A program made the translations under genes and the position numbers. The notes beneath the pieces were generated by a model. It had not been told where the DNA came from, ran no database searches, and saw only the letters and a program-made list of their open reading frames with translations. DNA of 10,216 nucleotides from CBDULQ01 sp965368115 (GTDB lineage Bacteria > Pseudomonadota > Gammaproteobacteria > SZUA-229): positions 1 through 10,216 of the forward strand of contig CBDULQ010000127.1 of the NCBI GenBank assembly GCA_965368115.1, in the 5' to 3' direction. Positions 1-5,345 of this stretch are shown here, piece after piece. Position 1 is the stretch's first letter. Every line of letters begins with the position of its first letter.

Positions 1-100
1 GTAAAGCCTGGATCTGGGCCACGGTGCGGTTGACGCCCCAGCGGGTACCCATCTCGCCCCAGTGCAGGATGTATTTTTCCATCACCGGCGTCAGCTTCAT
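1..100 (-). CDS. GbsR/MarR-type transcriptional regulator (5' part only)
   Basis: The minus strand from the ATG at 100-98 encodes 33 residues before the window edge. They begin MKLTPVMEKYILHWGEMG and continue through TRWGVNRTVAQIQAL. The HWGEMG-x-RWGVNRTVAQI block is characteristic of the N-terminus of GbsR-like regulators, a MarR-related winged-helix group; the known Bacillus members control choline/glycine betaine uptake and synthesis genes. The start is well placed: a palindrome and a probable promoter lie directly upstream, and the characteristic sequence begins within a few residues of it. The rest of the protein, including most of the DNA-binding domain, lies outside the window, so its completeness and target genes cannot be judged. 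Family assignment is from memory of the conserved motif; the effector is unknown. Confidence 0.75.
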   Translation of the reverse strand, partial: MKLTPVMEKYILHWGEMGTRWGVNRTVAQIQAL

Positions 101-114
101 GATCGCACCCGTTC

Positions 115-163
115 AGTAATTTCTGTTAATACTGAAATTAGTAAAAACACGGGCCGATGTCAA
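115..163 (-). promoter_or_regulatory. Promoter and 28-bp palindromic operator of the GbsR-like gene
   Basis: On the minus strand a perfect -35 hexamer TTGACA (163-158) is followed after 17 bp by TAATTT (140-135), a weaker -10. An imperfect palindrome, AGTAATTTCTGT - TAAT - ACTGAAATTAGT (115-142), matches in 10 of 12 arm positions and covers the -10 box. It ends 14 bp before the start codon. A MarR-type dimer bound here would block RNA polymerase, so negative autoregulation is the simple reading. The repeat is seen directly; its use as an operator is inference. Confidence 0.5.
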
Positions 164-215
164 TAAAAATTTCTCGGCCGCCGGCATCTGAAAAATCCCC
201 CGGCCCGAAAAATCC

Positions 216-244
216 TCGAAAATTTAATGAATAAACCGATTAAT
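216..244 (+). promoter_or_regulatory. Candidate promoter for the leader and membrane-protein pair
   Basis: TCGAAA (216-221, 4 of 6 to the -35 consensus) and ATTAAT (239-244, 4 of 6 to the -10 consensus) are separated by exactly 17 bp. The predicted start of transcription is near 251, just before a set of inverted repeats. Matches of this quality occur by chance, so the support comes mainly from spacing and position. Two direct copies of GAAAAATCC lie just upstream at 190-198 and 207-215. Confidence 0.3.
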
Positions 245-250
245 GCCGCG

Positions 251-370
251 CACTTTTTCGTGAAAGCGGGTCATCGCTTTCGTGCCGGTGCTCTATCCGG
301 ATGAGATACCGCCAAAGAGCCGAACGATGACCCGCCACCGGTTCAGCACTCATCTAGCCGAACCGGTGGC
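251..370 (+). promoter_or_regulatory. Candidate structured 5' leader with competing stems
   Basis: This part of the 387-base non-coding stretch (101-487) is dense in complementary segments. An 11-bp perfect long-range stem pairs GCGGGTCATCG (266-276) with CGATGACCCGC (325-335). A second 11-bp perfect stem pairs GCCACCGGTTC (334-344) with GAACCGGTGGC (360-370). A local hairpin, 10 bp with two G-U pairs and a six-base loop (259-268 with 275-284), shares bases 266-276 with the first stem, so the two cannot both form. CCGGTG (285-290) could also pair with CACCGG (336-341) and would break the second stem. Inside the first stem, CGGT/ACCG plus CTC/GAG (286-311) present the self-complementary loop ATCCGGAT (295-302). 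This layout resembles a riboswitch or attenuator, but no known class was recognised. There is no U-tract after 370, so any control would more likely be translational. DNA-level binding sites are the alternative. The remaining bases (371-487) are AT-rich and otherwise plain. Confidence 0.35.
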
Positions 371-487
371 TTTCTCGACACGAAGGTAAATTAAGCATAT
401 ATTTTTGAAAAATTTAGCATTATTTCGCACTATGACATGGCGGACGGTATCCGACCCGGCGCTGAGAAACCCTGACAATCAATTGCT

Positions 488-946
488 ATGACCGGCAACA
501 TCATCATCAACTTCATCACGCAAAGTTATTTCAATCCACTGTTGCTTAGCGTGTACCTGATCACCCTGGGTTACTTTGTTAATCGCGACGGAATACAGAT
601 AAAACCGGCGAGTAATCTTGCCATCCTCCGTCTGAGCCTGCGGCCTTACCTGGTACTGGCTCCGCTGATGTACCTGCTCTGGCTGTTCTGGCTGCGATGG
701 TTCCTGTCCTATACACTGCCCGCGATCCAGCTCACCGATCTGCTGGCCTTACCCGGTCACTGGACATTTTTTCCGAGCACACTCATCGCCGCCATCATGC
801 TCAGCCAGATGGCGAAAAAAAACGGCATTCGCTGTTCGATCATGGAGTTGTGGCTGATCTATCTGCCGATATACAGCATCGCCCTCGGTCTTCAGGTCGG
901 TCTTCACCTGCACTGGCTGAACCAGCAGATCCAGGGGCTCTCATGA
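488..946 (+). CDS. Small multi-pass membrane protein of unknown function (first of a pair)
   Basis: 152 residues, strongly hydrophobic, with about four likely membrane segments near residues 12-30, 47-73, 91-107 and 116-138. Short basic or polar stretches lie between them (NRDG near 32-35, AKKNGIRC near 109-116). There is no cleavable signal peptide and no catalytic motif. The start at 488 is the only ordinary one, because an in-frame stop lies at 473-475, but no good ribosome binding site precedes it. The stop overlaps the next start as ATGA (943-946), so the two are probably co-translated. It resembles the next protein in the N-terminal FNPL element and in an FFP-centred third segment, suggesting an old duplication. 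I do not recognise the family and assign no function. Confidence 0.7.
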   Translation: MTGNIIINFITQSYFNPLLLSVYLITLGYFVNRDGIQIKPASNLAILRLSLRPYLVLAPLMYLLWLFWLRWFLSYTLPAIQLTDLLALPGHWTFFPSTLIAAIMLSQMAKKNGIRCSIMELWLIYLPIYSIALGLQVGLHLHWLNQQIQGLS

Positions 947-1356
947 ATACGCTACTGATTCTGCTCAGCCATGCCTTCAATCCGCTGATCATCGCGTTCT
1001 ACATTTCGCTGCGTAACAAAACCGACAGTGGCACACGCCGCAATCTGCAACCGGGTGACGTCATTGTCATCATATTGTCGTCATGGTTGATTTACTTTAT
1101 CTGGTTAGCCGTGCACTTTCTCGGCGCCTGGATGACGGGCAGGTCGTTTTCGTTTCCGGTCTTTATCGGCACCTATCAGGGCATCCACTATTTCTTCCCG
1201 TTTATGGGTGGACTGACGATCATTTTTGCCGAGTCGGTACTGCGTCCGATTCTTCGTGCACCCATGGCGATTGAAATCTACCGCGCCGTGTATGTGCTGA
1301 TTGTATTTCTCTCCTCTTACATGATGCTGGTCAATTACCTGGCTGCGCTCTCCTGA
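943..1356 (+). CDS. Small multi-pass membrane protein of unknown function (second of a pair)
   Basis: 137 residues starting MNTLLILLSHAFNPLIIAFY, with about four likely membrane segments near residues 4-24, 40-64, 74-98 and 110-134. An open frame continues upstream to 697, but that part is out of frame with the preceding gene and lies inside it. The start at 943 is preferred because AGGGG lies five bases upstream and the ATGA overlap with the previous stop is classic translational coupling. FNPLIIAFYISL aligns with FNPLLLSVYLIT of the upstream protein, and FFPFMGGL with FFPSTLIA at a similar distance. Both genes are probably needed together, perhaps as a heteromeric membrane complex; that is inference. 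No known family is recognised. Confidence 0.75.
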   Translation: MNTLLILLSHAFNPLIIAFYISLRNKTDSGTRRNLQPGDVIVIILSSWLIYFIWLAVHFLGAWMTGRSFSFPVFIGTYQGIHYFFPFMGGLTIIFAESVLRPILRAPMAIEIYRAVYVLIVFLSSYMMLVNYLAALS

Positions 1357-1466
1357 ACGGCTGTTCACCTGATCCACAGGCAAAAGCCTTTATGCGATAA
1401 CTCTCACAGATTCCTCCGCCTTTCACGTCTAGTATTTTTCGGGTCTGTAGTATTTGTGGAATTCGC

Positions 1467-1940
1467 ATGAAAACAATAATCCCTGTCTGGCTCACTCTTC
1501 TGTTTTTATTTACCGGCACGGCCCAGGCCAAAGGCACCCCCTGGTACTTCGGCATTAAGGGCGGCTTCATGGACGCTGGCACCAGCCTCACCGATAGCGC
1601 CATCAACGGCGGTCTGGACGTGGGCTATCGTTACAATAAATTCCTGTCTTTCGAAGGCGAACTGACCCAGACCTTTATCGATGGCGACAGCAACGGTAAT
1701 GACTGGGAAGTGGATACCCTGTCCGGGTTCGCCGCGTTTCGTTCCAATACGTCAATCAAGTTCAAGGGTAAGATCGGCTTCAGCAACATCGATTACGGCG
1801 GCAATGACGACACCGAATTATCCATGGGCATAGGTGTGGGTTTCTGGGCGCTGGGCGGTCTGGCCGAAGTGGAATATACCCAGCTCAGCGATGATCCGGA
1901 TCTGGACTTTCTCAGTTTTGGTGTGAATTACTTCTTCTAG
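1467..1940 (+). CDS. Small exported outer-membrane beta-barrel protein
   Basis: 157 residues. The N-terminus is a clear Sec signal peptide: a lysine after Met, a hydrophobic core (VWLTLLFLF) and an AQA cleavage site after residue 21. The mature part (about 136 residues) starts TPWYFGIKGGF and alternates polar and hydrophobic residues in short amphipathic stretches separated by acidic, Gly/Asn-rich turns. It ends FLSFGVNYFF, with a terminal Phe, the usual BAM recognition signal. Its size suits an eight-stranded barrel of the OmpA-transmembrane/OmpX type. GTGGA lies six bases before the ATG. The 110-bp gap from the membrane-protein pair allows its own promoter; the eight bases TAGTATTT occur twice there (1430-1437 and 1448-1455). 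Specific function is unknown. Confidence 0.8.
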   Translation: MKTIIPVWLTLLFLFTGTAQAKGTPWYFGIKGGFMDAGTSLTDSAINGGLDVGYRYNKFLSFEGELTQTFIDGDSNGNDWEVDTLSGFAAFRSNTSIKFKGKIGFSNIDYGGNDDTELSMGIGVGFWALGGLAEVEYTQLSDDPDLDFLSFGVNYFF

Positions 1941-1949
1941 GCGAATTCA

Positions 1950-1970
1950 GGGCGGTGTTCATTGCCGCCT
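1950..1970. terminator. Weak hairpin between the barrel gene and arsR
   Basis: GGCGG (1951-1955) pairs with CCGCC (1965-1969), with a further G-U pair outside and a nine-base loop. It sits between two convergent genes, where a shared terminator would be expected. It has no proper run of T on either side, so it is a weak candidate. Confidence 0.25.
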
Positions 1971-2003
1971 GTTCCCTGCCCGGCCGGGTAGTCGTCATCG
2001 ACT

Positions 2004-2360
2004 TTAGCAACAGGCGACGCCCGGCCGATTCCCCATGGTCTTCAGCGCTTTAAGGTCCTCGGCAAACGGCACCTGTTTGCGATTCTGCCGGGCCGTCACT
2101 TCCAGCACCTGCTGCGCCCAGTCATCCAGTTGCGGATTGATTCGATAATAAATCCACTGCCCCACGCGACGGTCGCTGACCAGCTCGGCTTTACGCAACA
2201 GGGCCAGGTGCCGGGAAATCATCGGTTGCGATAAATCCAGCGCATGGGTGAGTTCGCATACGCACAACTCCCCTTCCAGCTGCATCAGCATCAGGCAACG
2301 CAGGCGTATGTCATTGGCCAGGGCGGCGAACAGATCTTGAGCGTGTATCATGGCTTGCAT
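2004..2360 (-). CDS. arsR: ArsR-type arsenite-responsive repressor
   Basis: 118 residues from the ATG at 2360. The protein has the ArsR/SmtB winged-helix pattern: LFAALANDIRLRCLMLM (residues 11-26), the metal site ELCVCEL (31-37), and the recognition helix with LSQPMISRHLALLRKAELV (43-61), followed by the VGQWIYYRIN wing. In E. coli ArsR, Cys32, Cys34 and Cys37 bind As(III)/Sb(III). Here Cys33 and Cys35 match the first two and the third is Thr38; two more cysteines end the protein (ACC). As(III) binding should release the repressor from DNA. The open frame reaches back to 2393, but length agreement with E. coli ArsR (117 residues) favours 2360. A start at 2351 (115 residues) is also possible, since TATAAT at 2364-2359 would give a leaderless message from there. 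It is divergent from arsM, its likely target. Confidence 0.85.
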   Translation of the reverse strand: MQAMIHAQDLFAALANDIRLRCLMLMQLEGELCVCELTHALDLSQPMISRHLALLRKAELVSDRRVGQWIYYRINPQLDDWAQQVLEVTARQNRKQVPFAEDLKALKTMGNRPGVACC

Positions 2361-2401
2361 TATATATGATTTTTGATATATATTGCCAGCCATATATTTA
2401 C
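2359..2401. promoter_or_regulatory. AT-rich arsR-arsM intergenic control region
   Basis: The 53 bp between the two divergent starts hold ATATAT-N8-ATATAT (2363-2382, 14 of 20 bases symmetric), followed by another ATATAT at 2392-2397. Both strands carry -10-like elements: TATAAT on the minus strand at 2364-2359 and TATATT on the plus strand at 2379-2384. No strong -35 was found for either. An AT-rich dyad over divergent promoters is the usual location for an ArsR operator, so repression of both genes from one site is inferred. Confidence 0.45.
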
Positions 2402-2413
2402 GGGAGAGCCGTC

Positions 2414-3226
2414 ATGAGTCAAAAACAGCAGGACGATGTACGTAATCACGTCCGCAATGCGTATAGCGAAGTCGCCGAAGCCAACAATGCAGGCGGTTGT
2501 TGCGGTGTGGAAAGCAGTTGCTGCGGGGTCTCCGACGATGCCGCCATCAACACCCTGATCTCCACCCGGCTAGGTTATTCCGAAGCGGACCTGCTCAGCG
2601 TGCCGGAAGGCGCGGACATGGGCCTGGGTTGCGGCAATCCGAAGGCCATTGCGGAACTGCAGGTCGGCGAAGTGGTGATCGACCTGGGCTGCGGCGGCGG
2701 CTTCGATGTGTTTCTCGCCGCCAACGAAGTGGGTAAACAGGGCCTGGTGATCGGCATCGACATGACACCGGCCATGGTCAGCAAAGCCCGCGACAATGCC
2801 GAAAAAGGTCGCTACGAAAACGTCCAGATTCGGCTCGGCGAAATCGAACACCTGCCGGTGGCGGACAACACCGCCGATGTCATCATTTCCAACTGCGTCA
2901 TCAATCTGTCGCCGAATAAGGCACAGGTTTTCAAAGATGCGTTTCGTGCATTGAAACCCGGCGGCCGGCTGGCGATTTCCGATGTCGTGGCCAGCACCGA
3001 GCTGCCGCAACAGATTCGCGACGACATGCAACTGCATTCAGCCTGCGTGAGTGGTGCCAGTCACATCGACGAGCTGGCGTCCATCATGAACGACGCCGGC
3101 TTCACCGATGTGAGCATAAAACCCAAAGACGAGTCGCGTGAATTCATCAAGGACTGGGCGCCGGGCAGTCAGGTGGAAGACTATGTGATCTCCGCGGTTA
3201 TCACGGCCTGCAAACCCGCGCATTAA
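2414..3226 (+). CDS. arsM: Arsenite S-adenosylmethionine methyltransferase ArsM
   Basis: 270 residues. ArsM methylates As(III) stepwise to mono-, di- and trimethylated species with SAM in the cytoplasm; volatile products leave the cell. The SAM site is VIDLGCGGGFD (residues 88-98), with acidic Asp116 in GIDMT. The cysteines matching those that bind As(III) in characterised ArsM are all visible: Cys73 in GLGCGNP, Cys161 in NCVINLSP and Cys211 in CVSGA. Two vicinal pairs lie near the N-terminus (Cys29-30 in GGCCG, Cys36-37 in CCGVS), also typical. The frame is open from 2366, but the start at 2414 is preferred: GGGAG lies seven bases upstream and the protein then begins at the normal family position. 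Divergent arsR should control it. No ArsB, Acr3 or ArsC is encoded in the window. Confidence 0.95.
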   Translation: MSQKQQDDVRNHVRNAYSEVAEANNAGGCCGVESSCCGVSDDAAINTLISTRLGYSEADLLSVPEGADMGLGCGNPKAIAELQVGEVVIDLGCGGGFDVFLAANEVGKQGLVIGIDMTPAMVSKARDNAEKGRYENVQIRLGEIEHLPVADNTADVIISNCVINLSPNKAQVFKDAFRALKPGGRLAISDVVASTELPQQIRDDMQLHSACVSGASHIDELASIMNDAGFTDVSIKPKDESREFIKDWAPGSQVEDYVISAVITACKPAH

Positions 3227-3253
3227 AACGACCTGCAAATTTAAACTTAACAA

Positions 3254-3282
3254 AACAAAGGGCGCACACCGCGCCCTTTGTT
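3254..3282. terminator. Strong bidirectional terminator between arsM and the nitroreductase gene
   Basis: A perfect 12-bp stem, AACAAAGGGCGC with GCGCCCTTTGTT, closes a five-base loop (3266-3270). It lies between two convergent genes. On the minus strand it is followed by TTGTTAAG, a fair T-rich tail; the plus-strand tail is shorter. It should end both arsM and the four-gene minus-strand operon. Confidence 0.85.
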
Positions 3283-3309
3283 GATCCGGCCATCATCCCA
3301 GTCAACCGG

Positions 3310-3936
3310 CTAGATGGTCATCACCATGTCCTCCGCGGGATAACGCACTTTGGGCAGAAACGCATTGTCGTCGTCCGCATGACGAATGCCCAGCGCGCAG
3401 ATCACCGAAGTTTCCAGTCCCTGTTCACCCAGGCCGAGTATGCGATCGAATGCGGGCGCCTCGATACCGCCCATGGGACAGGCGTCGATACGCATCAGGG
3501 CCGCAGCGCTCAACAAGGTACCCAGTGCGATATGCACCTGTTGATGCGCCCAGTTGCGTTTCTGTTCATGGTTCATATCGCGAAACACGCCTTTCATGTG
3601 TTGCGCCAGTCCCTGTAAAGATGCCGGTGTCTGCTTGCGAATCTGCGCCACCGATTCAAGGTAGCGATCGATCATGGCGTCGCCGATGTCGGTCTGTGCC
3701 GCCAACACCAGCAGATGCGAACAGTTCAGCACCTTGTCCTGACCATAGGCATGTTCGACCAGGGCTTCACGTGTCCGCATATCGTCGACCAGGATCATAC
3801 GGTACGGTTGCAGACCATAAGATGTCGCGCTTAAACGTGTTGCAGTGAGCAGTTCGTCCACCTGTTGTGGATCGAGTCGTTGTTCGGCGAAACGGCGTAC
3901 TGCGTAACGCCAGTTCAATGCAGTGATGATATTCAT
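3310..3936 (-). CDS. Nitroreductase-family flavoprotein (NfsB-like NAD(P)H oxidoreductase)
   Basis: 208 residues, close to E. coli NfsB (217). Family marks are RYAVRRF (10-16, phosphate end of FMN), TSYGLQPYR (38-46), NCSHLLVLAAQ (71-81), the HQQVHIALGTLLSAAALM helix (131-148), DACPMGGIEAPAF (151-163) and the C-terminal ALGIRHADDDN...KVRYP. These FMN proteins reduce nitroaromatics, quinones or enones with NAD(P)H. In most NfsB-like members I recall, the PM-x-GF motif has Glu at x, which contacts the flavin; here it is Gly, with Glu two residues later. GAGGA eight bases upstream supports the start. It is the last gene of the operon, 39 bp after the permease. Substrate is unknown. Confidence 0.88.
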   Translation of the reverse strand: MNIITALNWRYAVRRFAEQRLDPQQVDELLTATRLSATSYGLQPYRMILVDDMRTREALVEHAYGQDKVLNCSHLLVLAAQTDIGDAMIDRYLESVAQIRKQTPASLQGLAQHMKGVFRDMNHEQKRNWAHQQVHIALGTLLSAAALMRIDACPMGGIEAPAFDRILGLGEQGLETSVICALGIRHADDDNAFLPKVRYPAEDMVMTI

Positions 3937-3975
3937 GTGTTGTTCCTCATTCAGTGTGGTGCTGCCACCGATGTT

Positions 3976-4884
3976 TCAGGCAGCACCCTGTTCAAATGTT
4001 TTTGATGTCTGTTGCAGGCGTCCACTCCAGGTGGTCAGCATGACACCGCAGAAGATCAGTCCCATACTCAGTAGATCGCCCGCGTCATAGTGCTCGTCCC
4101 AGATCAGCACACCGGCGAACAAACTGGCCAGGGTGATCACGTAACCCACCTGGCTCAGGTACACCGGTCCGCCGACGCGCAACAGGGAAAACGAGCTGAG
4201 ATACGAAGCACCGGCTATCGTCGCCAGCAGCACCAGCAACCAGCGTGCATCGATGGATGCGGGCAACGCGCTATCGACATTACCCAGCCATAGATTGATG
4301 ATCAGCAGTGCCACGCTCTGCACCGTAAGCATGCCGATCACCAGCGGCATGGCGGCGCTACCCGCCGGCCAATAGCGACTGCGATAAATATTGCTCGCCG
4401 CCAGGGTCAGCGGGATGCATAACGCCAGTAGCATGAACACCCGTTCGCCCTGCAGATCGCCGAGCTGTGCCGGCATCAGCAACACCGCTACACCGCACAA
4501 ACCCAGAGTCAGGCCGAGCAGTCGCAAGGGATGTGCGCGCTCGATACCGAGCAGGCGCGCCATGGCATAAGTCATCAGCGGCGACAGCGCAGTCATCAAA
4601 CCCACCAGTCCCACCGGCAACTCGCGCAACACCAGGAACGCAAGTACGTAAGGCAGACTCACGCCGAGTAAACCACCGATCAGGTAATAGCGCAGATGAG
4701 CCAGATCCCAGCGCGGAAAATTGCGCGTTGGCCAGCACACCAGCCACACCACCAGCGCGGCGCCGGACATTTGCCAGAACAGAATAATCAGCGGCGACAG
4801 GGCCTGCTGTCCCGCCTGTTTGCCGATCATGAATACGGCCGCAGTGAGTACACCGGAGACCAGTAACAACAGCAGTGCTTTCAT
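3976..4884 (-). CDS. EamA/DMT-family inner-membrane transporter
   Basis: 302 residues with about ten hydrophobic helices (near 4-22, 31-49, 66-84, 91-110, 120-138, 150-165, 178-198, 214-233, 240-260, 268-286), in two similar five-helix halves as expected for two EamA domains. Helix-end features such as PLIILFWQMSGAALVVW in the first half and VGYVITLASLFAGVLIWDEH in the second are typical of this superfamily, whose members mostly export small metabolites, amino acids or drugs. The start overlaps the previous stop as ATGA (4881-4884), and GGAGGT lies five bases upstream, so it is translated with the VOC gene. It presumably moves a substrate or product of the neighbouring enzymes; direction and ligand are not visible. 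Confidence 0.9.
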   Translation of the reverse strand: MKALLLLLVSGVLTAAVFMIGKQAGQQALSPLIILFWQMSGAALVVWLVCWPTRNFPRWDLAHLRYYLIGGLLGVSLPYVLAFLVLRELPVGLVGLMTALSPLMTYAMARLLGIERAHPLRLLGLTLGLCGVAVLLMPAQLGDLQGERVFMLLALCIPLTLAASNIYRSRYWPAGSAAMPLVIGMLTVQSVALLIINLWLGNVDSALPASIDARWLLVLLATIAGASYLSSFSLLRVGGPVYLSQVGYVITLASLFAGVLIWDEHYDAGDLLSMGLIFCGVMLTTWSGRLQQTSKTFEQGAA

Positions 4885-5345
4885 GACGACACCTCCTCTG
4901 CCGACGCTTTACGTCCGGCCCGGCTCAGCTTCAACCAGCGTTGACGCATGGCCGGGTCCGGCTGGGAAAACTCGATGACGTTACGATCCGGATCACGGAT
5001 GAAGATCGAGCGACTGCTGTCGCCGAACATGACCGGGCCTTCGGTAATATCGATGCCGAGTCCGCGCACCCGCTCGACACTCTGATCGATGTCATCCACC
5101 TGCAAGGCGAGATGGGTGTAACCGGCGTAACGCAGTGCTTCATCCATCAATACATTGCGTCCGCCGTTGTAGTGATTGACGCTGTCCAGCAAATTGATTT
5201 CCGCACCGCTGGTATGACGCAGCACCACCACCCGATCCCGATAGTCTTCGCGAATCACCTGAAAGCCGAGCGCCTGATAAAAATCCATCGCGCGTTGAAA
5301 CTGGGCGATGCGAATACCGATGTGTGCAATACCCTGAATGTTCAT
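4881..5345 (-). CDS. VOC-superfamily protein (glyoxalase/dioxygenase fold)
   Basis: 154 residues forming two beta-alpha-beta-beta-beta modules: residues 4-55 (GIAHIGIRIAQFQRAMDFYQ, ending GAEINLLD) and 75-128 (GYTHLALQVDDIDQSVERV, ending RDPDRNVIEFSQ). The four expected metal ligands are present: His8, Glu49, His78 and Glu125, the His/Glu/His/Glu set seen in glyoxalase I-like enzymes. This points to a metal-dependent lyase, isomerase, dioxygenase or resistance enzyme acting in the cytoplasm; the exact reaction cannot be told from the fold. The start overlaps the upstream stop (ATGA, 5342-5345) and GGAGGT lies five bases ahead. The C-terminus (about 130-154) is a basic then Ser/Glu-rich tail outside the fold. 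Second gene of the operon. Confidence 0.88.
   Translation of the reverse strand: MNIQGIAHIGIRIAQFQRAMDFYQALGFQVIREDYRDRVVVLRHTSGAEINLLDSVNHYNGGRNVLMDEALRYAGYTHLALQVDDIDQSVERVRGLGIDITEGPVMFGDSSRSIFIRDPDRNVIEFSQPDPAMRQRWLKLSRAGRKASAEEVSS

Noticed and set aside
334..370. Intrinsic terminator
   Set aside because: The 11-bp stem is strong, but it is followed only by TTTCTCG, with no T-run, and no upstream plus-strand gene needs ending. It is treated instead as part of the candidate leader.
251..487. Match to a TPP, SAM, glycine, fluoride or c-di-GMP riboswitch
   Set aside because: I compared remembered core motifs of these classes with the leader; a CTGAGA-like stretch near 463 lacks the rest of the TPP core, and none of the other cores is present.
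697..942. Upstream extension of the second membrane protein's frame
   Set aside because: The added sequence is Arg/His-rich and overlaps the first membrane-protein gene in another frame. The start at 943 has a ribosome binding site and ATGA coupling.
1376..1393. AGGC-AAAA-GCCT hairpin after the membrane-protein pair
   Set aside because: The four-base stem is too short to be a credible terminator.
1979..1988. CCCGGCCGGG palindrome after the barrel gene
   Set aside because: A ten-base GC palindrome without a loop or T-run; probably chance in GC-rich DNA.
2570..3037. Minus-strand open frame of 155 codons opposite arsM
   Set aside because: It lies wholly inside arsM, which has all catalytic cysteines and the SAM motif; the antisense product resembles nothing known.
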